Source: an uncultured Pseudorhodoferax sp. (GTDB lineage Bacteria; Pseudomonadota; Gammaproteobacteria; Burkholderiales; Burkholderiaceae). From it: 5,533 nt of DNA. Below, in pieces: positions 1-5,322 of the stretch. Each line of letters begins with the position of its first letter. Positions within the stretch are counted from its first letter, which is position 1. A program made the position numbers and the translations under genes. A model generated the notes under the pieces. The model had not been told where the DNA came from and did not search any database. It saw only the letters and a program-made list of their open reading frames with translations. The stretch covers positions 1 to 5,533 of the forward strand of contig CAJYRH010000098.1 of assembly GCA_913776795.1 (NCBI GenBank). Direction: 5' to 3'.

Positions 1-1
1 C

Positions 2-466
2 CTGTACATGACCAGCCTGCCGTTCTCGCCCGCGCGGCTCAAGCTCTACAACTGGCACAAGTGGGCCGGCGTGAGCATCCTGGCGCTGTCGGCGCTGCGC
101 CTGCTGTGGCGCATCACGCACCGCCCGCCCGCTCTGCCCGCCGCCGTGCAGGCCGCCATGCCGCGCTGGCAGCACACCGCCCACCACGCCACGCACCACC
201 TGCTGTACCTGCTGTTCTTCGCCGTGCCGCTGATTGGCTGGGCCTACAGCTCGGCGGCCGGTTTTCCCATCGTGTTCCTGGGCCTGCTGCCGCTGCCCGA
301 TTTCGTGCCGGTGAATCCGGACCTGGCCGAGCTGATCAAGCCCTGGCACCAGATCAGCGCCTACACGCTGGCCGGACTGGTCGTGCTCCACGTGGGGGCT
401 GCACTCAAACACCAGGTGATCGACCGCGACGGCCTGCTGGCGCGCATGCTGCCCGGCCGCGGCTGA
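2..466 (+). CDS. Cytochrome b561 family protein (YceJ/CybB-like), 5' partial
   Basis: This is an integral inner-membrane di-haem b cytochrome, a family that passes electrons between quinones and periplasmic acceptors. The frame is open to the left window edge: codons for Leu-Tyr precede the ATG at 8. That ATG is therefore probably internal, and about 30 residues with the first membrane helix and its haem histidine lie outside the window. Counting from the ATG at 8, the visible haem-ligand candidates are H17 (NWHKWAG), H114 (KPWHQIS) and H128 (VVLHVGA). The 14-residue spacing of the last two matches E. coli CybB. Hydrophobic helices lie near residues 18-35, 62-83 and 116-133. A His-rich patch (residues 56-64) sits before the third helix. 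The gene is followed 27 bases later by a yceI gene, the same pairing as E. coli yceJ-yceI. Family is confident; electron partner is unknown. Confidence 0.9.
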   Translation: MYMTSLPFSPARLKLYNWHKWAGVSILALSALRLLWRITHRPPALPAAVQAAMPRWQHTAHHATHHLLYLLFFAVPLIGWAYSSAAGFPIVFLGLLPLPDFVPVNPDLAELIKPWHQISAYTLAGLVVLHVGAALKHQVIDRDGLLARMLPGRG

Positions 467-493
467 CACATCGTTCTTTTCTTCGGAGTTCCC

Positions 494-1048
494 ATGAAGT
501 TCGTCACCACCTTCGCCGGCCTGATGCTGGCCGCCACCGCCGCGCTGGCGCAGCAGGCCCTGGTGCCTGCGCAGAGCGAGATCGCCTTCGTGAGCAAGCA
601 GATGGGCGTGCCCGTCGAGGGCCGTTTCAAGAAGTTCGATGCCCAGGTCGCGTTCGACCCGGCCAAGCTCGCCACGAGCAAGGTGGCGTTCACGGTCGAC
701 ATGGGCAGCGCCTCGCTGAGCAAGGAGGCCGACGCCGAACTCGCCAAGCCGGTCTGGTTCAACACGCCCAAGTTCCCGCAAGCCAAGTTCCAGTCCACCG
801 CCATCAAGGCGCTGGGCGGCGGCAAGTACGAGGTGGCCGGCAAGCTGGACATCAAGGGCAATGCCCAGGATGTCGTGGTGCCCGTCACGCTCACGCAAAG
901 CGGCGCCAACACCGTGGCCACGGGCGCATTCACGATCAAGCGCCTGGCCTTCAAGATCGGCGAGAACGAATGGACCGACACGTCCATGGTCGCCGACGAC
1001 GTACAGATCAAGCTCAAGCTCGCGCTGACCGGCGTGCCCAAGCTCTGA
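494..1048 (+). CDS. YceI family periplasmic protein (first copy)
   Basis: This 184-residue protein is a small exported beta-barrel of the YceI family, whose known members bind isoprenoid or other long lipids in a lipocalin-like pocket. A Sec signal peptide covers residues 1-19 (MKFVTTF start, cleavage after ALA). Family features include the SEIAFVSKQMGVPVEGRF segment (28-44), the WFNTPKFPQAKF segment (88-99), the KLDIKGNAQDVVVPV strand (117-131) and the ending with NEWTDTSMVADDVQIKL (158-174). Length is normal for the family. The start is set by a GGAG ribosome site at 485-488, five bases before the ATG. It lies 27 bases after the cytochrome gene and 47 before a second yceI gene, so the three are probably cotranscribed. 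It has no cysteines, unlike the second copy. The ligand and its role with the cytochrome are inferred from family, not seen. Confidence 0.92.
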   Translation: MKFVTTFAGLMLAATAALAQQALVPAQSEIAFVSKQMGVPVEGRFKKFDAQVAFDPAKLATSKVAFTVDMGSASLSKEADAELAKPVWFNTPKFPQAKFQSTAIKALGGGKYEVAGKLDIKGNAQDVVVPVTLTQSGANTVATGAFTIKRLAFKIGENEWTDTSMVADDVQIKLKLALTGVPKL

Positions 1049-1095
1049 TTCCCCCAACCCCCGAAACCTTGTTCACCTCAACCGGAGATTCCTGG

Positions 1096-1683
1096 ATGCA
1101 ACGCATTGCCCTGACCGCCCTGGCCACCGCCGCCGCTTCGATCCTGCTGGCCGCGGGCTCCGCCCACGCGCAGAGCGCCACCTACGTGGTCGAGCCGACG
1201 CACACCTTCGCCACCTTTGAGATCAGCCACTTCGGCGCCGCCGTGAACCGTGGCCGCTTCGAGAAGAAGGAAGGCCAGATCACGCTGGACAAGGCAGCCA
1301 AGACCGGCAAGGTCGAGATCACCTTCCAGATCGGCTCGATCAGCACCGGCGTACCGCCGTTCGACAAGCACCTGCAAAGCGCCGACATCTTCGACGCCGC
1401 CCAGTTCCCGACGGCGACCTTCGTGGGCGACAAGTTCACGTTCAACGGCGAAAAGGTCAGCGAAGTGGCCGGCACCATGACCATCAAGGGCAAGAGCGCG
1501 CCCGTGACCTTCAAGGCCAAGCAGTTCAACTGCTACGAGAGCCCCATGCTCAAGCGCGAGGTCTGCGGCGGCGACTTCGAGACCACGATCGACCGCACGG
1601 CCTTCGGCGTGGACTACGGCATCAAGTTCGGCATGCCCAAGGAAGTGCGCATCGTGGCCCAGATCGAGGCCATCAAGCAGTAA
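1096..1683 (+). CDS. YceI family periplasmic protein (second copy)
   Basis: This 195-residue YceI-family lipid-binding barrel is clearly diverged from the gene upstream. The signal peptide spans residues 1-25 (cleavage after AHA). Family landmarks are YVVEPTHTFATFEISHFG (30-47), KHLQSADIFDAAQFPTATF (91-109), TMTIKGKSAPVTF (127-139) and DRTAFGVDYGIKFG (166-179). A loop at 146-157 carries two cysteines (C146 and C157) that could form a disulphide in the periplasm; the first copy lacks them. The frame stays open far upstream, but the start is fixed by the signal peptide and by GGAGA at 1084-1088, seven bases before the ATG at 1096. It is the last gene of the b561-yceI-yceI block and is followed by two terminator hairpins. 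The family assignment is firm; the ligand is unknown. Confidence 0.93.
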   Translation: MQRIALTALATAAASILLAAGSAHAQSATYVVEPTHTFATFEISHFGAAVNRGRFEKKEGQITLDKAAKTGKVEITFQIGSISTGVPPFDKHLQSADIFDAAQFPTATFVGDKFTFNGEKVSEVAGTMTIKGKSAPVTFKAKQFNCYESPMLKREVCGGDFETTIDRTAFGVDYGIKFGMPKEVRIVAQIEAIKQ

Positions 1684-1705
1684 GCACGGCGTGCGCGCCA
1701 TGCAC

Positions 1706-1728
1706 AGGGGGCCCCGAGCGGGCCCTTT
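1706..1728 (+). terminator. First of two tandem rho-independent terminators
   Basis: GGGCCC at 1709-1714 pairs with GGGCCC at 1720-1725 around a five-base loop. The stem can be extended by two G-T wobbles and one A-T pair (1706-1708 with 1726-1728), and it ends in TTTCT. It lies 22 bases after the second yceI stop codon. The T-tract is short, so on its own it may be only partly efficient. Confidence 0.6.
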
Positions 1729-1733
1729 CTGAC

Positions 1734-1758
1734 AACGGGGCCCATGTGGCCCCGTTTT
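1734..1758 (+). terminator. Second tandem rho-independent terminator
   Basis: AACGGGGCC at 1734-1742 pairs perfectly with GGCCCCGTT at 1748-1756 around a five-base loop, followed by TTTT at 1755-1758. This nine-pair GC-rich stem with a T-run is a strong terminator for the b561-yceI-yceI transcript. Its last T is also the first base of the reverse-strand stop codon (1758-1760) of the convergent isochorismatase gene. On the minus strand the stem is preceded by four A's but not followed by a U-tract, so termination in that direction is less certain. Confidence 0.8.
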
Positions 1759-2354
1759 CATTTGACCAGCGCATGCACGGCCTTGAAGTCGGGATGCTCG
1801 GCCGTCTCCAGCCATTCGAACAGTACCATCTCGGTGGTCACGAGTTCGGCGCCCGCGCCGGCCAGGCGATCGAAGGCGGCGTCGCGGTTGCGCTCGGTAC
1901 GCGAGCCGCAGGCGTCGGTCACGACCCACACCTCCATGTCCTCCTCGAGCAGCTCCAGCGCGGTCTGCAGCAGGCAGACGTGGGCCTCGCAACCGGCGAT
2001 CACGATGCTGCCGCGCTCGGATTCGGCCGGCTTGTGCAGATGCTTGGGCAGGCTGCGCGCGTTGCCGGCCGCCGGCCTGGCGGGCGGCTTCAGCCATTCG
2101 CCCAGCCCCTCGGCCACGCCGCTGAAGTGCATCTTGGCCAGCGTGCGCTGGCACAGCGCACGCAGCTCCGGCAGGTTGGGGCCGAGCCTGGACGGGTTTT
2201 GCTCCGTGCCCCAGGCCGGCACGCCCAGCAATTGCGCCGCCTGGGCCAGCCTGAGCGCGTTGGCCACCACTTCGGCATGGCCGGCGATGGCCGGCATCAG
2301 CTTGTGCTGGTAGTCGACGAGCACGAGTTGGGAGGTGGAGGCTTGCAGCAGCAT
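1758..2354 (-). CDS. Isochorismatase-family cysteine hydrolase
   Basis: This 198-residue protein is a probably cytoplasmic alpha/beta hydrolase of the isochorismatase-like (YcaC/ISOC1) group. The catalytic triad typical of the family can be placed: D14 in LVLVDYQ, K74 in TLAKMHFSG, and nucleophile C127 in GCEAHVCLLQTALELL. The C-terminal EHPDFKAVHALVK is also typical of this subgroup. There is no signal peptide. Between K74 and the Cys motif lies a basic, proline-rich stretch (about residues 89-115) that looks longer than usual. The ATG at 2354 is preceded by GAAAGAG (2359-2365), four bases away. It starts 26 bases after the stop of the sugar dehydrogenase gene on the same strand, so they are probably cotranscribed. 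Members hydrolyse varied amides or vinyl ethers, so the substrate cannot be named. There is no sign of an enterobactin or phenazine pathway nearby. Confidence 0.9.
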   Translation of the reverse strand: MLLQASTSQLVLVDYQHKLMPAIAGHAEVVANALRLAQAAQLLGVPAWGTEQNPSRLGPNLPELRALCQRTLAKMHFSGVAEGLGEWLKPPARPAAGNARSLPKHLHKPAESERGSIVIAGCEAHVCLLQTALELLEEDMEVWVVTDACGSRTERNRDAAFDRLAGAGAELVTTEMVLFEWLETAEHPDFKAVHALVK

Positions 2355-2380
2355 GGGACTCTTTCGATGCGGGGCGCGTA

Positions 2381-3532
2381 TTACACCCCAGGCGCAAGCC
2401 GCAGCAACTGGCCGTTGCCGGCGTCGGTCAGCAGGTAGAGCAACCCGTCCGGGCCCTGGCGCACGTCACGGATGCGCTGGCCCAGGTCTTCCAGCAGCGG
2501 CTGCTCGCGCACCACCTTGCCGTCGGCGCCCAGTTCGAGCCGGTGCAGCCGCCCGAACTTGAGCGAGCCGACGAACAGGCTGCCCCGCCAGGCCCGGCCA
2601 TAGCGCTCGCTGGTCAGGAAGGCCATGCCCGACGGCGCGATCGAGGGCACCCAGTAGTGCAGCGGCTGCTCCATGCCGACCTTCTGGGTCAGGCCCTCGC
2701 CGATGCGCGCGCCACCGTAGTTCACGCCGTAGGTGATGACCGGCCAGCCGTGGTTGCGTCCGGGCTGCGGCACATTGATCTCGTCGCCCCCTTGGGCGCC
2801 GTGCTCGTGCGTCCAGAGCCGACCGTCCGGCGCCAGCGTGGCGCCTTGCACGTTGCGGTGTCCATGGCTCCAGATCTCGGGCAACGCACCGGCACGGCTG
2901 GCGAACGGGTTGTCCCTGGGCACGCTGCCGTCCTTGCCCACGCGCACGATCTTGCCGAGGTGGTTGTCCAGGGTCTGCGCGTCGGCCATGCGCCTGTAAC
3001 GGTCCCCCAGGGTCAGGAACAGCGTGCCGTCGGGCTTGCCGTCCACCATGCGCTCGACGATGCGGCAGCCGAAATGGGCGCTGCTCGCGACCTTGGGCTT
3101 CTGGCTGAAGAGGACATTCAGGCCCTCCAGCCGCCTGCCGTCCGGCGACAGCGTGGCGCGCGCCAGCGCCGTGCCGTTGCCCTGGCCGTCGGCGGCAGGT
3201 TCGCTGTAGCAGAAGTAGAGCGTGCGGTTGGCGGCGAATCCGCTGTCCAGCACCACATCGAGCAGCCCACCCTGCCCGCCGGCTGCGATGGCGGGCAAGC
3301 CCTCCAGCGGTGCGCCGAGCCTGCCGTCGGCCTCCACCACCCGCATGCGGCCGGGGCGCTCGGTCACGAGGAAACGACCGTCCGGCAGGAAGGCAAGGCT
3401 CCAGGGGTTCTGCAGCCCGGCAGCCACGGTCTGCACGCGCAATGGCGTCTGGGCCTGGGCCGACAAGGCTTGAACGAGGCCCAGGGTGGCCAGCCAGAGG
3501 CTGGTCCGTGGCAACGATGAAGACAGGTGCAT
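2381..3532 (-). CDS. PQQ-dependent aldose sugar dehydrogenase (YliI/Asd-like), secreted
   Basis: This 383-residue protein is a periplasmic soluble quinoprotein of the glucose/sorbosone dehydrogenase family, a six-bladed beta-propeller that oxidises aldoses to lactones using PQQ and calcium. A signal peptide occupies residues 1-27 (cleavage near SAQA). Family motifs in order are GLQNPWSLAFLPDG (39-52), GGQGGLLDVVLD (85-96), HFGCRIVE with likely catalytic H153, LFLTLGDR (171-178), EIWSHGHRNVQG (219-230), EHGAQGGDEINVPQPGRNHGWP (243-264) and GQRIRDVRQGPDGLLYLLTD (351-370). The frame is open upstream to an ATG at 3571, giving 13 more residues, but that start lacks a ribosome site and would put charged residues before the signal peptide. 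The ATG at 3532 has a weak GAGA nine bases away and fits the signal peptide. PQQ biosynthesis genes are not in the window, so holoenzyme formation is inferred. The isochorismatase gene follows directly. Confidence 0.92.
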   Translation of the reverse strand: MHLSSSLPRTSLWLATLGLVQALSAQAQTPLRVQTVAAGLQNPWSLAFLPDGRFLVTERPGRMRVVEADGRLGAPLEGLPAIAAGGQGGLLDVVLDSGFAANRTLYFCYSEPAADGQGNGTALARATLSPDGRRLEGLNVLFSQKPKVASSAHFGCRIVERMVDGKPDGTLFLTLGDRYRRMADAQTLDNHLGKIVRVGKDGSVPRDNPFASRAGALPEIWSHGHRNVQGATLAPDGRLWTHEHGAQGGDEINVPQPGRNHGWPVITYGVNYGGARIGEGLTQKVGMEQPLHYWVPSIAPSGMAFLTSERYGRAWRGSLFVGSLKFGRLHRLELGADGKVVREQPLLEDLGQRIRDVRQGPDGLLYLLTDAGNGQLLRLAPGV

Positions 3533-3649
3533 GCGTTCAGATCTCGCGAATGGGAAGTGCACGCCGGCCATCGCGCCGGCATTCGCACGCCGTTTGGAGC
3601 AATGCCGCGAGCGATTCGTTCGGCGCCGGTTTCATCCGTTTGTAGGAGC

Positions 3650-3704
3650 CAAGCGCTTGCATTTGTCGGACAAACACTGAGAGTGTTACAAATTTAATTT
3701 GTAA
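3650..3704. promoter_or_regulatory. Chain of four inverted repeats, putative operator cluster
   Basis: Four perfect inverted repeats follow each other. They are CAAGCGCTTG (3650-3659), TTTGTC-G-GACAAA (3662-3674), AACACT-GAG-AGTGTT (3673-3687) and TTACAAATT-T-AATTTGTAA (3686-3704). The last three overlap by two bases each. The first has the central CpG and half-site shape of LacI-family operators (minus strand TGCAAGCGCTTGGC). The last has nine-base arms and overlaps a candidate minus-strand -10 box. The sequence is directly visible; binding by any regulator is inference. Confidence 0.5.
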
Positions 3705-3719
3705 AACATTAATAATCAA
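3691..3719 (-). promoter_or_regulatory. Candidate sigma70 promoter for the sugar dehydrogenase operon
   Basis: Read on the minus strand, TTGATT (3719-3714) and TAAATT (3696-3691) are separated by 17 bases, the optimal spacing. Each matches four of six consensus positions. Transcription would start near 3684, leaving a leader of about 150 bases before the ATG at 3532. The -10 box lies inside the 3686-3704 palindrome, so a protein bound there would block polymerase. Because the region is AT-rich, chance matches are possible. Confidence 0.35.
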
Positions 3720-3738
3720 TGACTTACGATGATATTCT
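3709..3738 (+). promoter_or_regulatory. Candidate promoter for the NlpC/P60 gene, extended -10
   Basis: TTAATA (3709-3714) lies 18 bases before TATTCT (3733-3738). A TG dinucleotide at 3730-3731 gives an extended -10 (TGATATTCT), which can compensate for a weak -35. Start of transcription would be near 3745, about 35 bases before the ATG at 3780. An alternative -35 (TTGACG at 3742) has no good -10 partner and would give an almost leaderless transcript. Confidence 0.35.
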
Positions 3739-3779
3739 CGCTTGACGCCTGAATAGCACAGGCCTTACTCTCCCGCCCC

Positions 3780-4388
3780 ATGTCTCGCTGGACCGCCACC
3801 TTTCTTCTCGCCTGCTGCGTTGCCAGCGCGGCCCATGCCGCTCCCGCCGACACATCGACCCCGCCCACCATGCCGGACGACGTTCAGCGCCTGCTGGTCG
3901 AGCGGGGTTTGATCCAGCAAACGCTGGGCCACATCGAGCAGGTCGGCCAGTCCATGCGCGACACCACCTCCGACCTGGTCGGCACGGCCATGGGTTTCCT
4001 GGGCGTGCCGTACCGCCGCGGCGGCAACTCGGCCGAATCTGGTTTCGACTGCAGCGGCTTCGTGCGCACCGTGTACTCGCAAACCGTGGGGCTGGTCCTG
4101 CCGCGCCGTGCCAACGAGCAGGCCGCAGCGACCGACACCATCGAAAAGCGCGACCTGCAGCCGGGCGACCTGGTGTTTTTCAACACCATGCGCCGCGCTT
4201 TCAGCCATGTGGGCATCTACGTGGGCGACGGCAAGTTCGTGCACGCGCCGCGCAGCGGCGCCAAGGTCCGTGTTGAGGACATGGACAGCAGCTACTGGAA
4301 GCGCCGTTTCGATGGTGCCCGCCGTGTCGAGACCGACACGCCTCTGGACGCCAGCGCATTGACCCGGTTCGGTAGCGCCGGCAACTGA
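3780..4388 (+). CDS. NlpC/P60 family C40 cysteine peptidase (peptidoglycan hydrolase)
   Basis: This 202-residue exported enzyme is expected to cut peptide cross-links or stems of peptidoglycan in the periplasm. A signal peptide covers residues 1-20 (cleavage after AHA). A Cys-Cys pair at 12-13 is too near the N-terminus for a normal lipoprotein signal. The NlpC/P60 domain runs from about residue 63 to 182. The catalytic triad is visible: C91 in FDCSGFVR, H143 in FSHVGIYVGDG, and H155 in FVHAPRSG. The motif LQPGDLVFF (126-134) and the terminal SYWKRRFDGARRV (171-183) are characteristic of proteobacterial members. The only ATG that keeps the signal peptide is at 3780, but no clear Shine-Dalgarno sequence precedes it. 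The gene stands alone, divergent from the sugar dehydrogenase and convergent with the LysR gene. The family is confident; the exact bond cut is not. Confidence 0.93.
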   Translation: MSRWTATFLLACCVASAAHAAPADTSTPPTMPDDVQRLLVERGLIQQTLGHIEQVGQSMRDTTSDLVGTAMGFLGVPYRRGGNSAESGFDCSGFVRTVYSQTVGLVLPRRANEQAAATDTIEKRDLQPGDLVFFNTMRRAFSHVGIYVGDGKFVHAPRSGAKVRVEDMDSSYWKRRFDGARRVETDTPLDASALTRFGSAGN

Positions 4389-4389
4389 T

Positions 4390-4402
4390 CCGGCAAAGCC
4401 GG
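4390..4402. terminator. Small hairpin between convergent genes, weak terminator candidate
   Basis: CCGGC (4390-4394) pairs with GCCGG (4398-4402) around AAA. It fills almost all of the 16 bases between the NlpC/P60 stop (4386-4388) and the LysR stop (4405-4407). No T-run follows on either strand, so it may be a transcript-end stabiliser or a pause site rather than a true intrinsic terminator. Confidence 0.3.
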
Positions 4403-4404
4403 CC

Positions 4405-5322
4405 TCAAGCCCCGAATTCCTGCGCAGCCAGTTGCCGCATGCGCTGCACGGCCGGCTTGCTGCTGCCCGGCCGGTACGCCAGCGCCAGCGCCACCAGCGG
4501 CTGGTCCGCCAGGTCGCGCAGCGGCCGGAACACCAATGGATCGTTCGGCAGCTCGGCCATCATGGACGGCACCAGCGCAATGCCCAGGCCGGTCTGCACC
4601 AGGGCCAGCACGGTCTGGATCTGGATCGCCTCCTGCGTGGCGCGCGGCACGAAGCCGGCCCGCTGGCACAGCAGCATGCAGACGCTGCGCATGCCCTCGG
4701 CCTGAGTGCGGTCATAGAAGATGAAGTTCTCGTCGCGCAGGTCGGACAGCAGCAGGCTGCGCCGGCGCGCCAGCGCATGGCCCTGCGGTAGCGCCGCCAC
4801 CAGGGTCTGGCGCTGCAGCGTCAGGAACTCCGCGCCCATGGCGTCGAGCACGGGGGTCCAGAGCAGGCCGATGTCGATGCTCTCGTCGGCCAGGCCGCGC
4901 AGGATCTGCATCGAGGAGCTGTCGCGCAGCAACAGCTCGACCTGCGGATGCTCGGTGCGAAAGCGCGGGATCAGCCGCTGCAGCAGGCCGTGCGTGGCCG
5001 AGCCGACGAAGCCGACGCGCAGCAGCCCGGCCATGCCGCTCTGCGCGAGCGCCGCCATCTCGGAGAACGACGCGGCGTGGTGCAGCATCTGGCGCGCATC
5101 GTCCAGCGCGGCCTCTCCGCTGGCCGTCAGGCGCACGCCCTTGGCATTGCGCTCGAACAGCCGCACGCCAAGTTCGGTTTCCAGCTTCTGGATCGACACC
5201 GTGAGGGGTGGTTGTGTCATGTGCAGCAGCTGGGCGGCGCGGTGGAAGTTCAGCGTTTCGGCCAGCACCACGAAGTGGCGGATGCGGCGCAGGTCCACGC
5301 TGCGCAGGGCGGGCACCGTCAT
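4405..5322 (-). CDS. LysR-type transcriptional regulator
   Basis: This 305-residue cytoplasmic regulator has the standard LTTR length and layout. Residues 11-68 form the winged helix-turn-helix (LRRIRHFVVLAETLNFHRAA, then LLHMTQPPLTVSIQKLETELGVRLFER). A linker helix spans about 70-95. Residues 99-300 form the periplasmic-binding-protein-like effector domain, with the usual LRVGFVGSA opening and GLGIALVPSMM (245-255). An upstream in-frame GTG at 5328 could add two residues. The ATG at 5322 is preferred because it overlaps the upstream gene's TGA as ATGA, a typical coupled start. No strong ribosome site is seen for either. LTTRs are usually transcribed divergently from their target, but here the upstream gene is on the same strand and the downstream gene is convergent, so target and inducer cannot be predicted. 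Confidence 0.93.
   Translation of the reverse strand: MTVPALRSVDLRRIRHFVVLAETLNFHRAAQLLHMTQPPLTVSIQKLETELGVRLFERNAKGVRLTASGEAALDDARQMLHHAASFSEMAALAQSGMAGLLRVGFVGSATHGLLQRLIPRFRTEHPQVELLLRDSSSMQILRGLADESIDIGLLWTPVLDAMGAEFLTLQRQTLVAALPQGHALARRRSLLLSDLRDENFIFYDRTQAEGMRSVCMLLCQRAGFVPRATQEAIQIQTVLALVQTGLGIALVPSMMAELPNDPLVFRPLRDLADQPLVALALAYRPGSSKPAVQRMRQLAAQEFGA

Larger units (their letters stand above)
3533..3779. other. Divergent intergenic region with AT-rich core
   Basis: These 247 bases separate the minus-strand sugar dehydrogenase start and the plus-strand NlpC/P60 start. Bases 3686-3740 hold only 12 G or C in 55, against a GC-rich background, as expected for a promoter core. The half nearer the dehydrogenase (3533-3640) is GC-rich and would be its leader. 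It contains GCCGGC at 3563-3568 and 3575-3580, which can form a six-pair hairpin with a six-base loop. Open frames here lack ribosome sites, and I see no convincing gene. Confidence 0.75.

Noticed and set aside
61..1095. Open plus-strand frame extending the second yceI gene upstream for over 1 kb
   Set aside because: It runs through the cytochrome and first yceI genes in a different frame. It is Arg/Ala/Gly-rich, as expected of shadow frames in GC-rich DNA. The signal peptide and ribosome site fix the true start at 1096.
1078..2397. Long minus-strand open frame of 439 codons
   Set aside because: It lies antisense to the second yceI gene and out of frame with the isochorismatase gene. Composition is low-complexity Arg/Ala/Gly with no recognisable domain.
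2543..3520. Long plus-strand open frame of 325 codons antisense to the sugar dehydrogenase
   Set aside because: The minus-strand frame carries the full series of family motifs. This one has no motif and begins inside the other gene.
3686..3704. LysR T-N11-A box for the regulator at the right end
   Set aside because: Bases at the T-N11-A positions around the palindrome centre are C and G, so it does not fit the LTTR pattern.
3537..3719. Possible 60-codon minus-strand leader ORF ahead of the sugar dehydrogenase
   Set aside because: It would begin with TTG inside the promoter core, has no ribosome site at that or later in-frame Met codons, and matches no known leader peptide.
3815..3821. Lipobox reading of the Cys-Cys pair in the NlpC/P60 signal peptide
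   Set aside because: The cysteines at residues 12-13 are too close to the N-terminus, and a good signal peptidase I site (AHA) follows at 18-20.
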